In this document: positions 33,568 to 41,833 of the stretch, piece after piece | Numbering within the stretch: the stretch's first letter is position 1 | How the letters are laid out: each line of letters begins with the position of its first letter | Assembly (NCBI GenBank): GCA_903872505.1 | Contig: CAIQKV010000028.1 | Span: 37,140-101,139, forward strand | Origin: an uncultured Opitutia bacterium | Lineage (GTDB): Bacteria; Verrucomicrobiota; Verrucomicrobiia; Opitutales; Opitutaceae | Length of the DNA stretch: 64,000 nt | Direction: 5' to 3' | The notes under the pieces: generated by a model | What the model saw: only the letters and a program-made list of their open reading frames with translations | The model's database searches: none | Told to the model about the DNA's origin: nothing | Made by a program: the position numbers and the translations under genes

Positions 33568-34323
33568 ATGCCAGCCAAAGTTGCCCTCATCACCGGCGCC
33601 GCGCGCGGCATCGGATTCGGCATCGCCACCTGCCTCGCCCGCCAGGGCACGCGCATTGTCATCGCCGACCAGGACGGGGCCAGCGCCAAGAATGCCGCCG
33701 CGCGGCTGGCCAAGGCCGCCGACGTGCCCACCCTCGGGCTGGCCTGCGACATCACCGTCCGCACCCAGGTCGCGGCGCTGGTCCGGCAGACGATGAAGCG
33801 CTTCGGCCAGATCGACATCCTCGTGAACAACGCCGGCATCTGCCCGTTCGTGGACATCATGGAGATGAGCGAGGCGGTGTTCAAAAAGACCATCGACGTG
33901 AACCTGCACGGCGCGTTCCACTGCACGCAGCTCGTCGCGCAGGAGATGATCAAGCGCGGCCGGGGCGGGCGCATCATTTTCATCACCTCGCTCGCGGTGA
34001 ACGTCAGCTCGGCCGCGCAGGGCGACTACGCCGCGTCCAAGGCCGGGCTGCACATGCTGATGAAGAGCTTCGCCATCGCGCTCGGCCCGAAGGGCATCAC
34101 CTGCAACGCGGTCGCCCCCGGCATGATCCTCACCGACATGACGCGGTTCCACTGGGAAAAGCCCGAGCCCGCCGCCTTCGTAAAGCAGCGCGTCCCCGTC
34201 GGCCGCATCGGCACCCCGGAGGACATCGGCAACGCCGTCACCCTGCTCTGCTCCGACGCGGCGGCGTACATCAACGGCGTCGGCCTCATCGTGGACGGCG
34301 GCCACCAGGCCGTCTGCGCATGA
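33568..34323 (+). CDS. Short-chain dehydrogenase/reductase
   Basis: 251 residues with the classical SDR set: nucleotide loop TGAARGIG (near residue 9-16), NNAGICPF, the catalytic Ser in FITSLAVNVSSAA, and YAASKAG (Tyr and Lys of YxxxK). C-terminal INGVGLIVDGGHQ is also family typical. NAD(P)-dependent oxidation of an alcohol or sugar is likely. The ATG at 33568 removes a 14-residue extension not seen in SDRs. Stop overlaps the next SDR start (ATGA). Confidence 0.9.
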   Translation: MPAKVALITGAARGIGFGIATCLARQGTRIVIADQDGASAKNAAARLAKAADVPTLGLACDITVRTQVAALVRQTMKRFGQIDILVNNAGICPFVDIMEMSEAVFKKTIDVNLHGAFHCTQLVAQEMIKRGRGGRIIFITSLAVNVSSAAQGDYAASKAGLHMLMKSFAIALGPKGITCNAVAPGMILTDMTRFHWEKPEPAAFVKQRVPVGRIGTPEDIGNAVTLLCSDAAAYINGVGLIVDGGHQAVCA

Positions 34324-35063
34324 AGATCGACCTGACCGGCCGCGTGGCCCTCGTCACCGGCGCCACCGGCGAGCTCGGCCGCGCCATCACCCGCACGCTC
34401 GCCGGCTGCGGCGCCCGCGTGGCAATCCATTATCACAGCGCCGCCGACCGGGCGGCCGCGCTGCAGTCGGAACTGCCCGGCGCAGGCATTTTCCAAGCCG
34501 ACATCACGAGCAAGGCCGCCATCGACCGGATGCGCGACGCGGTGAAGGCGCAGCTCGGCGCCCCCGACATCATCGTCACCAACGCGGTGATCCAGTACCA
34601 GTGGACGAAGGTGCTGGAGCAATCGCCCGACGACTACCGCTCGCAGTTCGAGAGCTGCGTGCTCCAGAACGTGCTCATGGCGCAGGCTTTCCTCCCGGAC
34701 ATGATCGCGAAAAAACGCGGCCGCGTCATCGCGATCAACACCGAGTGCGCGATGCAGAACACCCCGAACCAGTCCGCCTACGTCGCCGGCAAGCGCGGCA
34801 TGGACGGCGTGCTGCGCGTGCTGGCCCGGGAGGTCGGCGCGCATGGCATCACGGTGAACCAGGTCGCCCCGGGCTGGATGGTCAGCGAAAACCGCCCCGC
34901 CGCCGGCCGCCCTGACTCCTACCGGGAGGGGATCCCCCTGCAGCGCTGGGGCACCGACCAGGACGTCGCGAACGCGGTCGCCTTCCTGGCGTCCGACCTC
35001 GCGGGTTACATCTCCGGCGTCTATCTGCCTGTCTGCGGCGGCAACGCCATGCCGGCGATCTGA
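34320..35063 (+). CDS. Short-chain dehydrogenase/reductase, second copy in operon
   Basis: 247-residue SDR: TGATGELG nucleotide loop (near 14-21), NAVIQYQW in place of NNAG, catalytic INTECAMQN region where the usual Ser is replaced by Thr or Glu, and YVAGKRG (Tyr, Lys). The Ser position needs care: the motif is atypical, so either activity is altered or a neighbouring residue serves. Starts within the stop of the upstream SDR (ATGA), indicating translational coupling. Fits oxidation of the same or a successive sugar or polyol intermediate. Confidence 0.85.
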   Translation: MKIDLTGRVALVTGATGELGRAITRTLAGCGARVAIHYHSAADRAAALQSELPGAGIFQADITSKAAIDRMRDAVKAQLGAPDIIVTNAVIQYQWTKVLEQSPDDYRSQFESCVLQNVLMAQAFLPDMIAKKRGRVIAINTECAMQNTPNQSAYVAGKRGMDGVLRVLAREVGAHGITVNQVAPGWMVSENRPAAGRPDSYREGIPLQRWGTDQDVANAVAFLASDLAGYISGVYLPVCGGNAMPAI

Positions 35064-35074
35064 GCGGCGACGGC

Positions 35075-35146
35075 GGGCCGCCTGGGACTCGAACCCTTAG
35101 CCAAAGGAGGATGAGTCCTCGGCTTTAACTGGATTGCTGTCGGTCC
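35075..35146 (-). pseudogene. Degenerate full-length copy of the CAT tRNA
   Basis: This 72-base minus-strand stretch aligns without gaps to the tRNA at 32375-32446, including the GAGGACTCAT anticodon arm and the GTTCGA(G)TCC T-loop. It has lost key pairs: the acceptor has two mismatches, the D stem is broken (GCAA versus AAGC), and two T-stem pairs are lost. It is most likely a non-functional relic. It lies about 2.7 kb from the intact tRNA in the same orientation and bounds a PhyH-SDR-SDR block. Confidence 0.75.
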
Positions 35147-36573
35147 GCGAGGCGCTGGGTGGTTGCGCAGTTTTTTGGCCCCGCGGAAAGCCCGCAGTTG
35201 GCCGCGGTCGATGGACGTCTCTCCCTGATCTCCCTGCCGCGCCCCCGGCCGCCGGGTTCCCGCCCGCGCCGGCGCCGAACGTTCATTTTCCCGGAATTGC
35301 CTCCGCCGTATTCCCCGTTCTTCATCGCGGCTTGAATCTCGCCGACGCCATCGCCGCCACGCGGTCCTACATCGACGCCAACTGGGAAAAGACTTTCCGC
35401 AATTCCCGCGAGGAGACCGCCAAGGAGATCTCCCTCCCCCGCCCCCACACCGTCCCGTCCACGGACCCGTGCATGTGGCTGTTTTTCTACTGGGACACCT
35501 ACTTCACCAACCTCGGGCTCATCCGCCAGGGCCGCTTCGACCAGGCGCTCAACAACGCCGAGAACATCATCTACGTCCTCGATCGCTTCGGCTTCGCGCC
35601 CAACATCTCCGTCAAGATCGCGCTCAACCGCAGCCAGATCCCCGTCTCCGCCGTCCTGTTCCAGGAGATCTACGCCCACTCGCGCGACCAGGCCTGGCTC
35701 GCCCGCGCCTACGCCGCGCTCGTGAAGGAATACGCCTTCTGGATGGCCCTGCGCCTCGCGCCCAACGGCCTCGCCACCTGCGGGAACTTCGCCGACCCGG
35801 TCACGCTCGCCAATTTCTACGAGGTCATCAAACACCGCCTCGGCGACATCCCCGCGGACCCGGTCGCGCGCCTGCGCTACCTCCACCACAAGATGGCCGA
35901 GTGCGAGGTCTGGGACTTCAACCCGCGCTTCGACCAGCGTGCGGCGGATTTCAACCCGGTGGACACGAACGCCATCCTCTACCAGTTCGAAACCATCGCC
36001 GGGAATTTCGCCCGCGAGCTGGGCATGGCCGAGGCCGAATCCGTCTGGCGCGACCGCGCCGCCCGCCGCCGCGCCCTCGTGGACCAATACCTCTGGCACG
36101 AGGACAAGGGATTCTACTTCGACTACGACTGGGCCAACCGCCGCCCAGGCCGCGTCGTCTCAGCTGCGCCGTATTTCGCGCTGTGGTCGGGCATCTGTTC
36201 CGACGCCCAGGCCGCCGCCCTCGCGCGCAATCTCCCGCTCGTCGAGCGCCCGCACGGCGTGATGGCCTGCGCCGAAGGCAGCAACAACTCCATCAACACC
36301 TACCAGTGGGACGCCCCCAACGCTTGGCCGCCGCACCAAACGGCCGCGATCATCGGCCTGCTGCGCCACGGCTACAAAGCCGACGCCCGCCGCATCGCGG
36401 AAAAATACGTCCTCACCTGCGCGCGCAACCTCGCCACCACCGGTCAGCTCTGGGAAAAATACAACGCCCTCACCGGCCGCATCGACGTCGCCGACGAATA
36501 CAAGATGCCGCAGATGATGGGCTGGACCGCCGGCGGCTGCATCCACGCCATCGAGGTGCTCGAGTCGGCCTGA
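35134..36573 (+). CDS. GH37-like trehalase-family glycosidase
   Basis: A glycosidase with the (alpha/alpha)6 motifs of trehalases: FFYWDTYFTNLGLIRQGR (about residues 115-132), APNISVKIALNRSQIP (the RSQ signature), AECEVWDFNPRFDQ with a candidate catalytic Asp, VDTNAILYQFE, and NTYQWDAPNAWPPHQ near the end. It hydrolyses alpha,alpha-trehalose or a related alpha-glucoside. The 5' end is uncertain: the only in-frame starts are TTG at 35134, inside the degenerate tRNA, or TTG at 35332; the frame is closed by TAG at 35098. The Pro-rich stretch before residue 65 looks non-native, so the true start may be 35332, or the gene lost its own N-terminus at this junction. No signal peptide. Confidence 0.75.
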   Translation: MLSVREALGGCAVFWPRGKPAVGRGRWTSLPDLPAAPPAAGFPPAPAPNVHFPGIASAVFPVLHRGLNLADAIAATRSYIDANWEKTFRNSREETAKEISLPRPHTVPSTDPCMWLFFYWDTYFTNLGLIRQGRFDQALNNAENIIYVLDRFGFAPNISVKIALNRSQIPVSAVLFQEIYAHSRDQAWLARAYAALVKEYAFWMALRLAPNGLATCGNFADPVTLANFYEVIKHRLGDIPADPVARLRYLHHKMAECEVWDFNPRFDQRAADFNPVDTNAILYQFETIAGNFARELGMAEAESVWRDRAARRRALVDQYLWHEDKGFYFDYDWANRRPGRVVSAAPYFALWSGICSDAQAAALARNLPLVERPHGVMACAEGSNNSINTYQWDAPNAWPPHQTAAIIGLLRHGYKADARRIAEKYVLTCARNLATTGQLWEKYNALTGRIDVADEYKMPQMMGWTAGGCIHAIEVLESA

Positions 36574-36711
36574 ACCCTTCGCGCCGGCCCCTCACCCGCT
36601 ACCACGTCACGCACGTTGAGCCGCGGCAGCGCAGTGGAACTGCGCGCGTATCGCGGCCGGAAACTGCGCCAGCCCGTCATCCAGCGCCAAGCGGGAATGC
36701 CTGCAGCGGGC

Positions 36712-37074
36712 TCAGGTAAACGCCCCGCCAAACCACTTCTGGTAATACTCCCCGAGCACGGGCACCGGTTTTTGCTGCCCGCTGGCGGCGGCGACCAGGC
36801 CCATGATCACGAGCACCAGCAGGCCGAGCCAAGCAGCCATGACGGCCAGCCAGCCGAGGATGGGGATGAACATCAGCACCACGCCGGCCACGCTCAGCGC
36901 CAGGGCGGTGATGATCAGGCCGAGGGTCTGGCGGAGGTGATAGGAGCCCAGGGCGGTCTTTTTGCTGCTGTGCAGGACGAGGGCGATAATGAAGCCGATC
37001 AGCGTAAGGTAGCTGAGGATGGCAACCGTGCGATCCTCGGTAACGGGCGGAGGCGTGTTGGGTTCGTTGGACAT
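36712..37074 (-). CDS. DUF4870-like membrane protein
   Basis: 120-residue membrane protein with three hydrophobic segments (VAILSYLTLIGFIIALVLH, LIITALALSVAGVVLMFIPILG, MAAWLGLLVLVIMGLVAA), the HLRQTLGL motif and the final PVLGEYYQKWF, which fits the DUF4870 family. Function unknown. The ATG at 37074 gives a soluble proline-rich N-terminus; an in-frame start 57 bases upstream is less likely. Confidence 0.7.
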   Translation of the reverse strand: MSNEPNTPPPVTEDRTVAILSYLTLIGFIIALVLHSSKKTALGSYHLRQTLGLIITALALSVAGVVLMFIPILGWLAVMAAWLGLLVLVIMGLVAAASGQQKPVPVLGEYYQKWFGGAFT

Positions 37075-37208
37075 GGGATAGCCTGTGGGTTGGACCGGGG
37101 TGGGTCGTTGCGGACCATGCTGCGAATCCAACCGCGGGCGTCAATGCCTCCCCTCCGGCCGCGCCCGCCATCATCCCGCACGATGCCGGCGGTTTCGGCG
37201 GCGGGCGG

Positions 37209-38621
37209 TCACGCCAGCGGGACGACCGCGAGTTCGTTGAGTGGCAGCCCGGGGGCGCAACCGAAGGGCGCGCACAGCACGGAGCCGAGGGCGATCTTCC
37301 CGTCGCGCACGTCGAGCCGCGGCCAGCCGGCGGCGCTGCGCGTGTAGAGATCGCCGTGGTGCGTGAGGATGTGCGCCTGCATCGCCGCTGGAAACGCCGC
37401 CAGGCCGGCGAAGTAATGGTGTCCGTTGCGCTCCACGCTCGTCACGCCCAGCACCGCCTGCACCGCCAGGTCCTGCAGCAGCGCCACGGGACCGACGTTG
37501 GTCAAGTCCTCGCCGCTGAGCATCGAAGTTTTCCCCGCCGCGCGGCGCTGCGCCAGCAGGCAGGCGTGGCCCACGCCCTTGAAGACGCCCTTGCAGTTCT
37601 TGTGGCTCGTGCCCGCGTAGCCCAGCGCGAGGGCGGTGGGCAGGCTGCCGAGCTCCGCATCCGACTCGTCGATGATGATCGGCGGCCGCTCCGGCCACGC
37701 CGACCAGTCCGCCGCGGGCGTCAGCGCCACGTCGCGGTGCAGCGGTTGTTCGATGAAGAGCAGCTTCGGCCAGAACTCCTGCAGCGCGGGCTCCGCCAGC
37801 AGCGCCCGCATCTGGGCCGCAAACGCCGCCGGGTCGCGGAAGCTCTCGTTGCCATCGAGCGAGAACGCGTAGTCGCCGCCGCACTCACGGGCGAGCACCG
37901 GGGCGATGCGCCGCAGCCGGTCGCGGGCCCGTGCCACATCCGCGTCAATTTTGATTTTGAAGTGCCGCAACCCGTAGAATTTCACGCAGGCGGCGAGCGA
38001 CTGCGGCAGGCCGTCGTTCACGCGTTCGGCCGCGGCGATGTCCGCCTCCTCGATCGGGTCGAGCAGCCCCACCGTGTGGCGGGCAAACACCACCTCCGGC
38101 GGTTTCGCCGGCAGCCAGTCGCGCGGCGCCGTGCCCGCGAGCGGGGCGTGCATCGCGCCGAGCTCCACGCCGAAACGGTTTTCGCGCAGCGCCGCCGCCA
38201 GCGGCAGGCCAACCGACCGGCAAAAGGCGTCAAGCAGCGCCCGCTCGACCAGCGACGTGCCGAACTGCGCGAGCAGCGGCGGAATCTTGTGCGCCACGCC
38301 CCACGCCGCCTGCGCGGCGTACAGCTGCTGCCAGAATTGAAAAGGATTCGCCGCCTGGATGGTCCGCGCGGCCGCGACCGCGGCGCGGATCACCGCGAGC
38401 ATCTCGTCGATCTCCTCGCCCAGCGGCCGGTTCGGGTCCTTCGTGAACCATTTGGGCGGCAGATGATCCGCCGCCAGTCCCTCCGAGGCGCGGCCGGCGA
38501 ACTCGAACGTCAGCCGCAGAATCACGTGCGGCACCTCCGTCATCGTCACGATGCCGTAGCGGAAAGGCATCCGGGCGCGGAGCGGGAGGCGGAAAAGTTC
38601 GGCGTCGCGGAGTTGGATCAT
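37209..38621 (-). CDS. Enolase-superfamily protein, long form
   Basis: 470 residues, longer than usual for the family because of insertions in the capping region. Barrel motifs: HFKIKIDAD (KxK), FSLDGNESF, FIEQPL, IIDESDAELG for the metal ligands, and SHKNCKGVFKG on strand 6. This suggests a sugar-acid or related dehydratase or epimerase, but the loop set is unlike named families. The start ATG overlaps the stop of the upstream aldo/keto reductase (ATGA), so the two are coupled. The first gene of that unit is a collapsed SDR. Confidence 0.8.
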   Translation of the reverse strand: MIQLRDAELFRLPLRARMPFRYGIVTMTEVPHVILRLTFEFAGRASEGLAADHLPPKWFTKDPNRPLGEEIDEMLAVIRAAVAAARTIQAANPFQFWQQLYAAQAAWGVAHKIPPLLAQFGTSLVERALLDAFCRSVGLPLAAALRENRFGVELGAMHAPLAGTAPRDWLPAKPPEVVFARHTVGLLDPIEEADIAAAERVNDGLPQSLAACVKFYGLRHFKIKIDADVARARDRLRRIAPVLARECGGDYAFSLDGNESFRDPAAFAAQMRALLAEPALQEFWPKLLFIEQPLHRDVALTPAADWSAWPERPPIIIDESDAELGSLPTALALGYAGTSHKNCKGVFKGVGHACLLAQRRAAGKTSMLSGEDLTNVGPVALLQDLAVQAVLGVTSVERNGHHYFAGLAAFPAAMQAHILTHHGDLYTRSAAGWPRLDVRDGKIALGSVLCAPFGCAPGLPLNELAVVPLA

Positions 38622-39583
38622 GGCGGCAGCGTGGGCGAACAAACCTCCGCAAACAACCCTGCCGGCAGCGGACCGGCGGAAAAATCCGCGAGCGCGCCGG
38701 CCAGCTCGGGCGGCGTGCAGGCGCCGATGACCACGCGGTCGATCTCCCCGACGCTGAACAGGAACCGGTGGGCCAGCGTCGGCAGCGGCAGCCCGTGTTT
38801 TTCCGCCAGCGCGCGCAGCCGGATGGCGCGTCCGATCTGCTCCGGCCAGACCCATTCCGGATGCTCATGCACAAATACATCATATTTCGAGCCCAGGAGG
38901 CCCATGTGCAGCGGACTCGCGCCGTAGGTGACCAGCCCGGCGCGGCGCAGCCGGGGCACGTCGTCCGCCAGGCCGTCAAAAATGCACGCATCGAGCCGGC
39001 GGAACAGCATCACCACATCGAAAATCCCGGACTCGATGAAGCCGTCCCAGTCGGCACCGTGCCCTCCCCCCAGGCCGAGGTGTCGCGCCAGACCGTCGGC
39101 CTGCAGCTGGCGGAGCACCCCGACCACGCGCGGGCGCTCCGCGGGCGGCACGTAGTCCGGCTCGTGCAGGAACAGCAGGTCCACCGCCGGCAGCCCGAGC
39201 CGGGCCAGGCTGCGTTCCACGCTGTCCCGCATGCCCGCCGACGAAAAGTCGAACACTTCATCCCGGGGAGTCCGGCCGGAAACCCGGCCGACTTTCGTGC
39301 TGATCACCGGGCGTGGTCCGCGCCAGCCGGCCAGGGCCTCGCCCAGCAGATTTTCCGCCGTGCCATAGGATGGGGCGGTGTCAAAAACCCCGACGCCGAA
39401 TTCGACGGCCTGCCGGAGCGTCTCGCGCGCCGCGCCTGCGTCCACCGGCCCCCACGCCCCGCCGATCCCCGCCAGCCCGAACGCCAGGCGGTCGCCCCGC
39501 AGGCCCAGCTGCGCCAAGGCGGCGGAGGGCGTGAATTCCTCGCGGCGTGTCGGGCGCGGCCCCGGTTGGACGGGTGGCGTCAT
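38618..39583 (-). CDS. Aldo/keto reductase
   Basis: 321 residues with the AKR barrel: FDTAPSYGTAENLLGEAL near residue 68 (catalytic Asp and Tyr), STKVGRVSG (Lys), DLLFLHEPDY (His region) and the C-terminal VVIGACTPPEL cofactor motif. It would interconvert an aldehyde or ketose and alcohol with NAD(P). Its ATG follows by one base the stop of a 26-codon SDR remnant, and its own stop overlaps the enolase-superfamily gene, so it once formed a three-gene operon. Confidence 0.85.
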   Translation of the reverse strand: MTPPVQPGPRPTRREEFTPSAALAQLGLRGDRLAFGLAGIGGAWGPVDAGAARETLRQAVEFGVGVFDTAPSYGTAENLLGEALAGWRGPRPVISTKVGRVSGRTPRDEVFDFSSAGMRDSVERSLARLGLPAVDLLFLHEPDYVPPAERPRVVGVLRQLQADGLARHLGLGGGHGADWDGFIESGIFDVVMLFRRLDACIFDGLADDVPRLRRAGLVTYGASPLHMGLLGSKYDVFVHEHPEWVWPEQIGRAIRLRALAEKHGLPLPTLAHRFLFSVGEIDRVVIGACTPPELAGALADFSAGPLPAGLFAEVCSPTLPP

Positions 39584-39584
39584 G

Positions 39585-39665
39585 CTACTGGCCGGCGCTC
39601 CGGCCGCCGTCGGCCAGCAGCACGGCGCCGGTGACGAGCGCCGCCTTGCCTGTGAAGTCGAACAT
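39585..39665 (-). pseudogene. SDR gene collapsed by internal deletion
   Basis: An 81-base minus-strand frame encodes 26 residues: the opening of a short-chain dehydrogenase (MFDFTGKAALVTGA) runs directly into the typical end of one (VLLADGGRSAGQ stop). About 220 codons of the middle are missing. Both ends have the sequence ACCGGCGCC, once from the nucleotide loop and once from the C-terminal xTGAxxxADGG motif, so recombination between these repeats is the likely cause. The stop lies one base before the aldo/keto reductase start, marking the former first gene of that operon. Confidence 0.8.
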
Positions 39666-39797
39666 GGCCGCCAATCTGCCGGGGCAAGTGGCACGTGACA
39701 AGTGACGAGAAAACGGCAGGACCGCGGCGTGCGGGGGCTGCTTCGATATCTTGTCACTTCGCCCCGGTTGCCTTTCACTCCGGCCCAACCCCACCCT

Positions 39798-40871
39798 ATG
39801 AAGATCATCGCCGTCCATGCCTACGTAACGCGGACCAAGCCGAAGGTGCCGTTTGTCTGGCGGAAGGGCCTGCCGGGCAGCGACCCCGTCAACGAGGAAA
39901 CCTGGCTGCGGCTGGTGACCGACGAGGGCATCGAGGGCTGGAGCTGCGCGGTGCGCGGCGCGATCGCCCTCGACCTGATCGAGCGCCGGCTCAAGCCGTG
40001 GCTGCTCGGCAAGAATCCCCTGATGAAGGAGCTCCTCTGGCACGAGCTCTGGGAAATCGACCGGATCGAGGAATTTCCCATGTACATGATGGGCGTGGTG
40101 GACGCCGCGCTCTGGGACATCACCGCGAAGGCCGCGAAGCTCCCCCTCTACCAGCTGCTCGGCGGCTACCGCGACCAGATCGAGGCCTACGCCAGCACCG
40201 TCACCTACGCCTCGACCAAGGAGTTCCTCGACGTGGCCGACCAGTGCCTCGCCCGCGGTTTCCGCGCGATCAAGCTCCACGCGTGGGGCGACGCGCGCAA
40301 GGACGCCGCGCTCTGCCAGGCGCTGCGCGCCCACGTCGGCCCGGACATCGCGCTGATGTACGACGGCTCGGCGGGGTTCGACCCGTATGAGTCGCTCTTC
40401 CTCGGCCGCGCCCTCGAGGAGGCCGACTACCTCTGGTACGAGGAGCCGATGCGCGAGTTCAGCATCAACGCCTACCGGCGCCTCTGCGAGCAGCTCGACA
40501 TCCCCGTGCTCACCGCCGAGACCTCCGACGGCTGCCACTACAATGTTGCGGATTTCATCGCGCAGGGCGCGGCCGACATGGTGCGCACGAGCTTCTTCTA
40601 CAAGGGCGGCATCACGGGCGCGCTGCGCGTGGCGCACCTGGCCGACGCGTTCCAGCTCAGCGCGGAGGTGCACGGCACGGGCGTGGAGAACATCCACCTC
40701 TGCCTCGCGATCCGGAACAACCACTACTACGAGACCCTGATCCGGGGCAATCCCATCACAGTCGACGCGGACATCGGCAAGGACTGCTTCGTGCGCGCGC
40801 CCGCCGCGCCCGGCCTCGGGCACGACATCAGCCTGAAGGCGCTGGAAAAGTCCGCCGTCGCCAAGCTCTGA
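39798..40871 (+). CDS. Enolase-superfamily protein (mandelate racemase-like)
   Basis: 357 residues. Metal ligands and catalytic motifs seen: AIKLHAWGD (Lys-x-His at strand 2), LMYDGSAGFD, LWYEEPM, VLTAETSDG, and a strand-7 region SAEVHGTGVENIH with His. The KxH plus His pattern differs from the other two enolase-superfamily genes, so a different reaction is expected. The ATG at 39798 is chosen because upstream sequence is a repeat-rich intergenic region. It precedes by 6 bases a secreted protein; its 3' end (last 7 codons) has been duplicated as part of a tandem duplication (41804-41865). Confidence 0.85.
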   Translation: MKIIAVHAYVTRTKPKVPFVWRKGLPGSDPVNEETWLRLVTDEGIEGWSCAVRGAIALDLIERRLKPWLLGKNPLMKELLWHELWEIDRIEEFPMYMMGVVDAALWDITAKAAKLPLYQLLGGYRDQIEAYASTVTYASTKEFLDVADQCLARGFRAIKLHAWGDARKDAALCQALRAHVGPDIALMYDGSAGFDPYESLFLGRALEEADYLWYEEPMREFSINAYRRLCEQLDIPVLTAETSDGCHYNVADFIAQGAADMVRTSFFYKGGITGALRVAHLADAFQLSAEVHGTGVENIHLCLAIRNNHYYETLIRGNPITVDADIGKDCFVRAPAAPGLGHDISLKALEKSAVAKL

Positions 40872-40877
40872 TCCCCC

Positions 40878-41786
40878 ATGAACCGCTCCGCCCTGTTGCT
40901 CGGTTTCTGTCTCCTCGCTTCGGCGCTGCGGGCGTACGCCCCGCACCCCTCAATCTTGACGGTCAAGTATAAGGACCACATGTGGCCTGTGGTGGAATAT
41001 GGCGTGGGAGGATGCACTGCGATCATCGAGGGCAAGCGGAAGGAGCTCTGGCGGCCGGACGGCTTTGCCCTGCAGCCCGCCCCGGGTTACAGTGACAATT
41101 TTGTCGATTCGCCGGGACGGCTCGGCGGCCCGGTCAAAATCGAAAAGCTCGGCGGACCGCATCAGACGCAGATGCCCGACCACCTCGTGCTAACCACCAC
41201 GCTGAAGGCCCGGAAGGAACTCTACCTCGGCTTCTCGGTCGTGGGAATCTATTCTGCGGCCCATATTTCGGATCCGCCATCGGCTGCCAACAGCCCGGCT
41301 CTCATCATTGAAGGACTGCCCCGGCTTCCGGCGGGCGAGCCCGTGACGGTGGAAATCAATCTCGGCGTGCTGAATCCGCCAAAGGACCCCAGCTATTTTG
41401 TGCTAATTTTCGACTCGAGTGGACGAGAGGTGATGACGTCCGGAGCGGAATACGCGTGGGAGTATTTTTCGCTGTGTGACCAGGCCCGTCTGAAGGTCGC
41501 GCAGAAGATGTATCTGGAAAGATTCCCGAGTTCGGACCACGACGCCGTTCCGGCCATCATGCCCAAGCCCATCTTTCCGGCGGGGGTTGCCCCACCCAAG
41601 CAGGGCCTTTCTGCAGTGCTCACCATCGAAGCCTCCGGCATCGTGTCGAACGTGGAGATACACGGCAGCCCGGATCCCGAGTTAAACAAGAGTCTCGCCG
41701 CCGCCTTGGAAGGCTGGTTATTCCTACCGAGGCTCAAGGCTGGGCGCCCAGTGCCCGTCCGCTTGGAAATTCCGCTCAAGTTATAG
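40878..41786 (+). CDS. Secreted protein with TonB-C-like domain, copy 1
   Basis: 302 residues with a signal peptide (NRSALLLGFCLLASALRAYA) and a soluble body. The last 80 residues (SAVLTIEASGIVSNVEIHG, ending WLFLPRLKAGRPVPVRLEIPL) resemble the TonB C-terminal/energy-transducer-like fold that often occurs in secreted verrucomicrobial proteins. No catalytic motif. It is paralogous to the next gene, and its first 36 bases plus 26 bases upstream are identical in both, so duplication or gene conversion is recent. Function unknown; probably periplasmic. Confidence 0.75.
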   Translation: MNRSALLLGFCLLASALRAYAPHPSILTVKYKDHMWPVVEYGVGGCTAIIEGKRKELWRPDGFALQPAPGYSDNFVDSPGRLGGPVKIEKLGGPHQTQMPDHLVLTTTLKARKELYLGFSVVGIYSAAHISDPPSAANSPALIIEGLPRLPAGEPVTVEINLGVLNPPKDPSYFVLIFDSSGREVMTSGAEYAWEYFSLCDQARLKVAQKMYLERFPSSDHDAVPAIMPKPIFPAGVAPPKQGLSAVLTIEASGIVSNVEIHGSPDPELNKSLAAALEGWLFLPRLKAGRPVPVRLEIPLKL

Positions 41787-41794
41787 TCCTGCGC

Positions 41795-41827
41795 ATGCCC
41801 AAGAAGTCCGCCGTCGCCAAGCTCTGA
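41795..41827 (+). pseudogene. Chimeric remnant at a tandem-duplication junction
   Basis: A 10-codon frame fuses a start like that of the DUF962 gene (ATGCCC, Lys, then the TCCGCCG core, as at 42764) to the last codons of the enolase-superfamily gene at 39798 (SAVAKL stop). It marks the exact joint of a duplication whose unit was the enolase tail, one secreted-protein gene and the DUF962 start. It is not expected to be functional. Confidence 0.7.
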
Positions 41828-41833
41828 TCCCCC

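Noticed and set aside
32526..33986. A longer PhyH protein with a 206-residue N-terminal extension
   Set aside because: The extension is antisense to the SDR gene and lacks structure; the ATG at 33368 fits the family.
35075..35146. A second functional tRNA
   Set aside because: Acceptor, D and T stems have lost base pairs, although the length and anticodon arm are kept.
39666..39797. Additional REP-like element around GTGACAAG
   Set aside because: Inverted words GTGACAAG and CTTGTCAC occur and a similar word is at about 32480, but arms are imperfect and boundaries unclear.
39585..40946. A 453-codon minus-strand gene ending in the SDR remnant
   Set aside because: Most of it is antisense to the enolase-superfamily gene; only the last 26 codons (39585-39665) make sense as an SDR relic.
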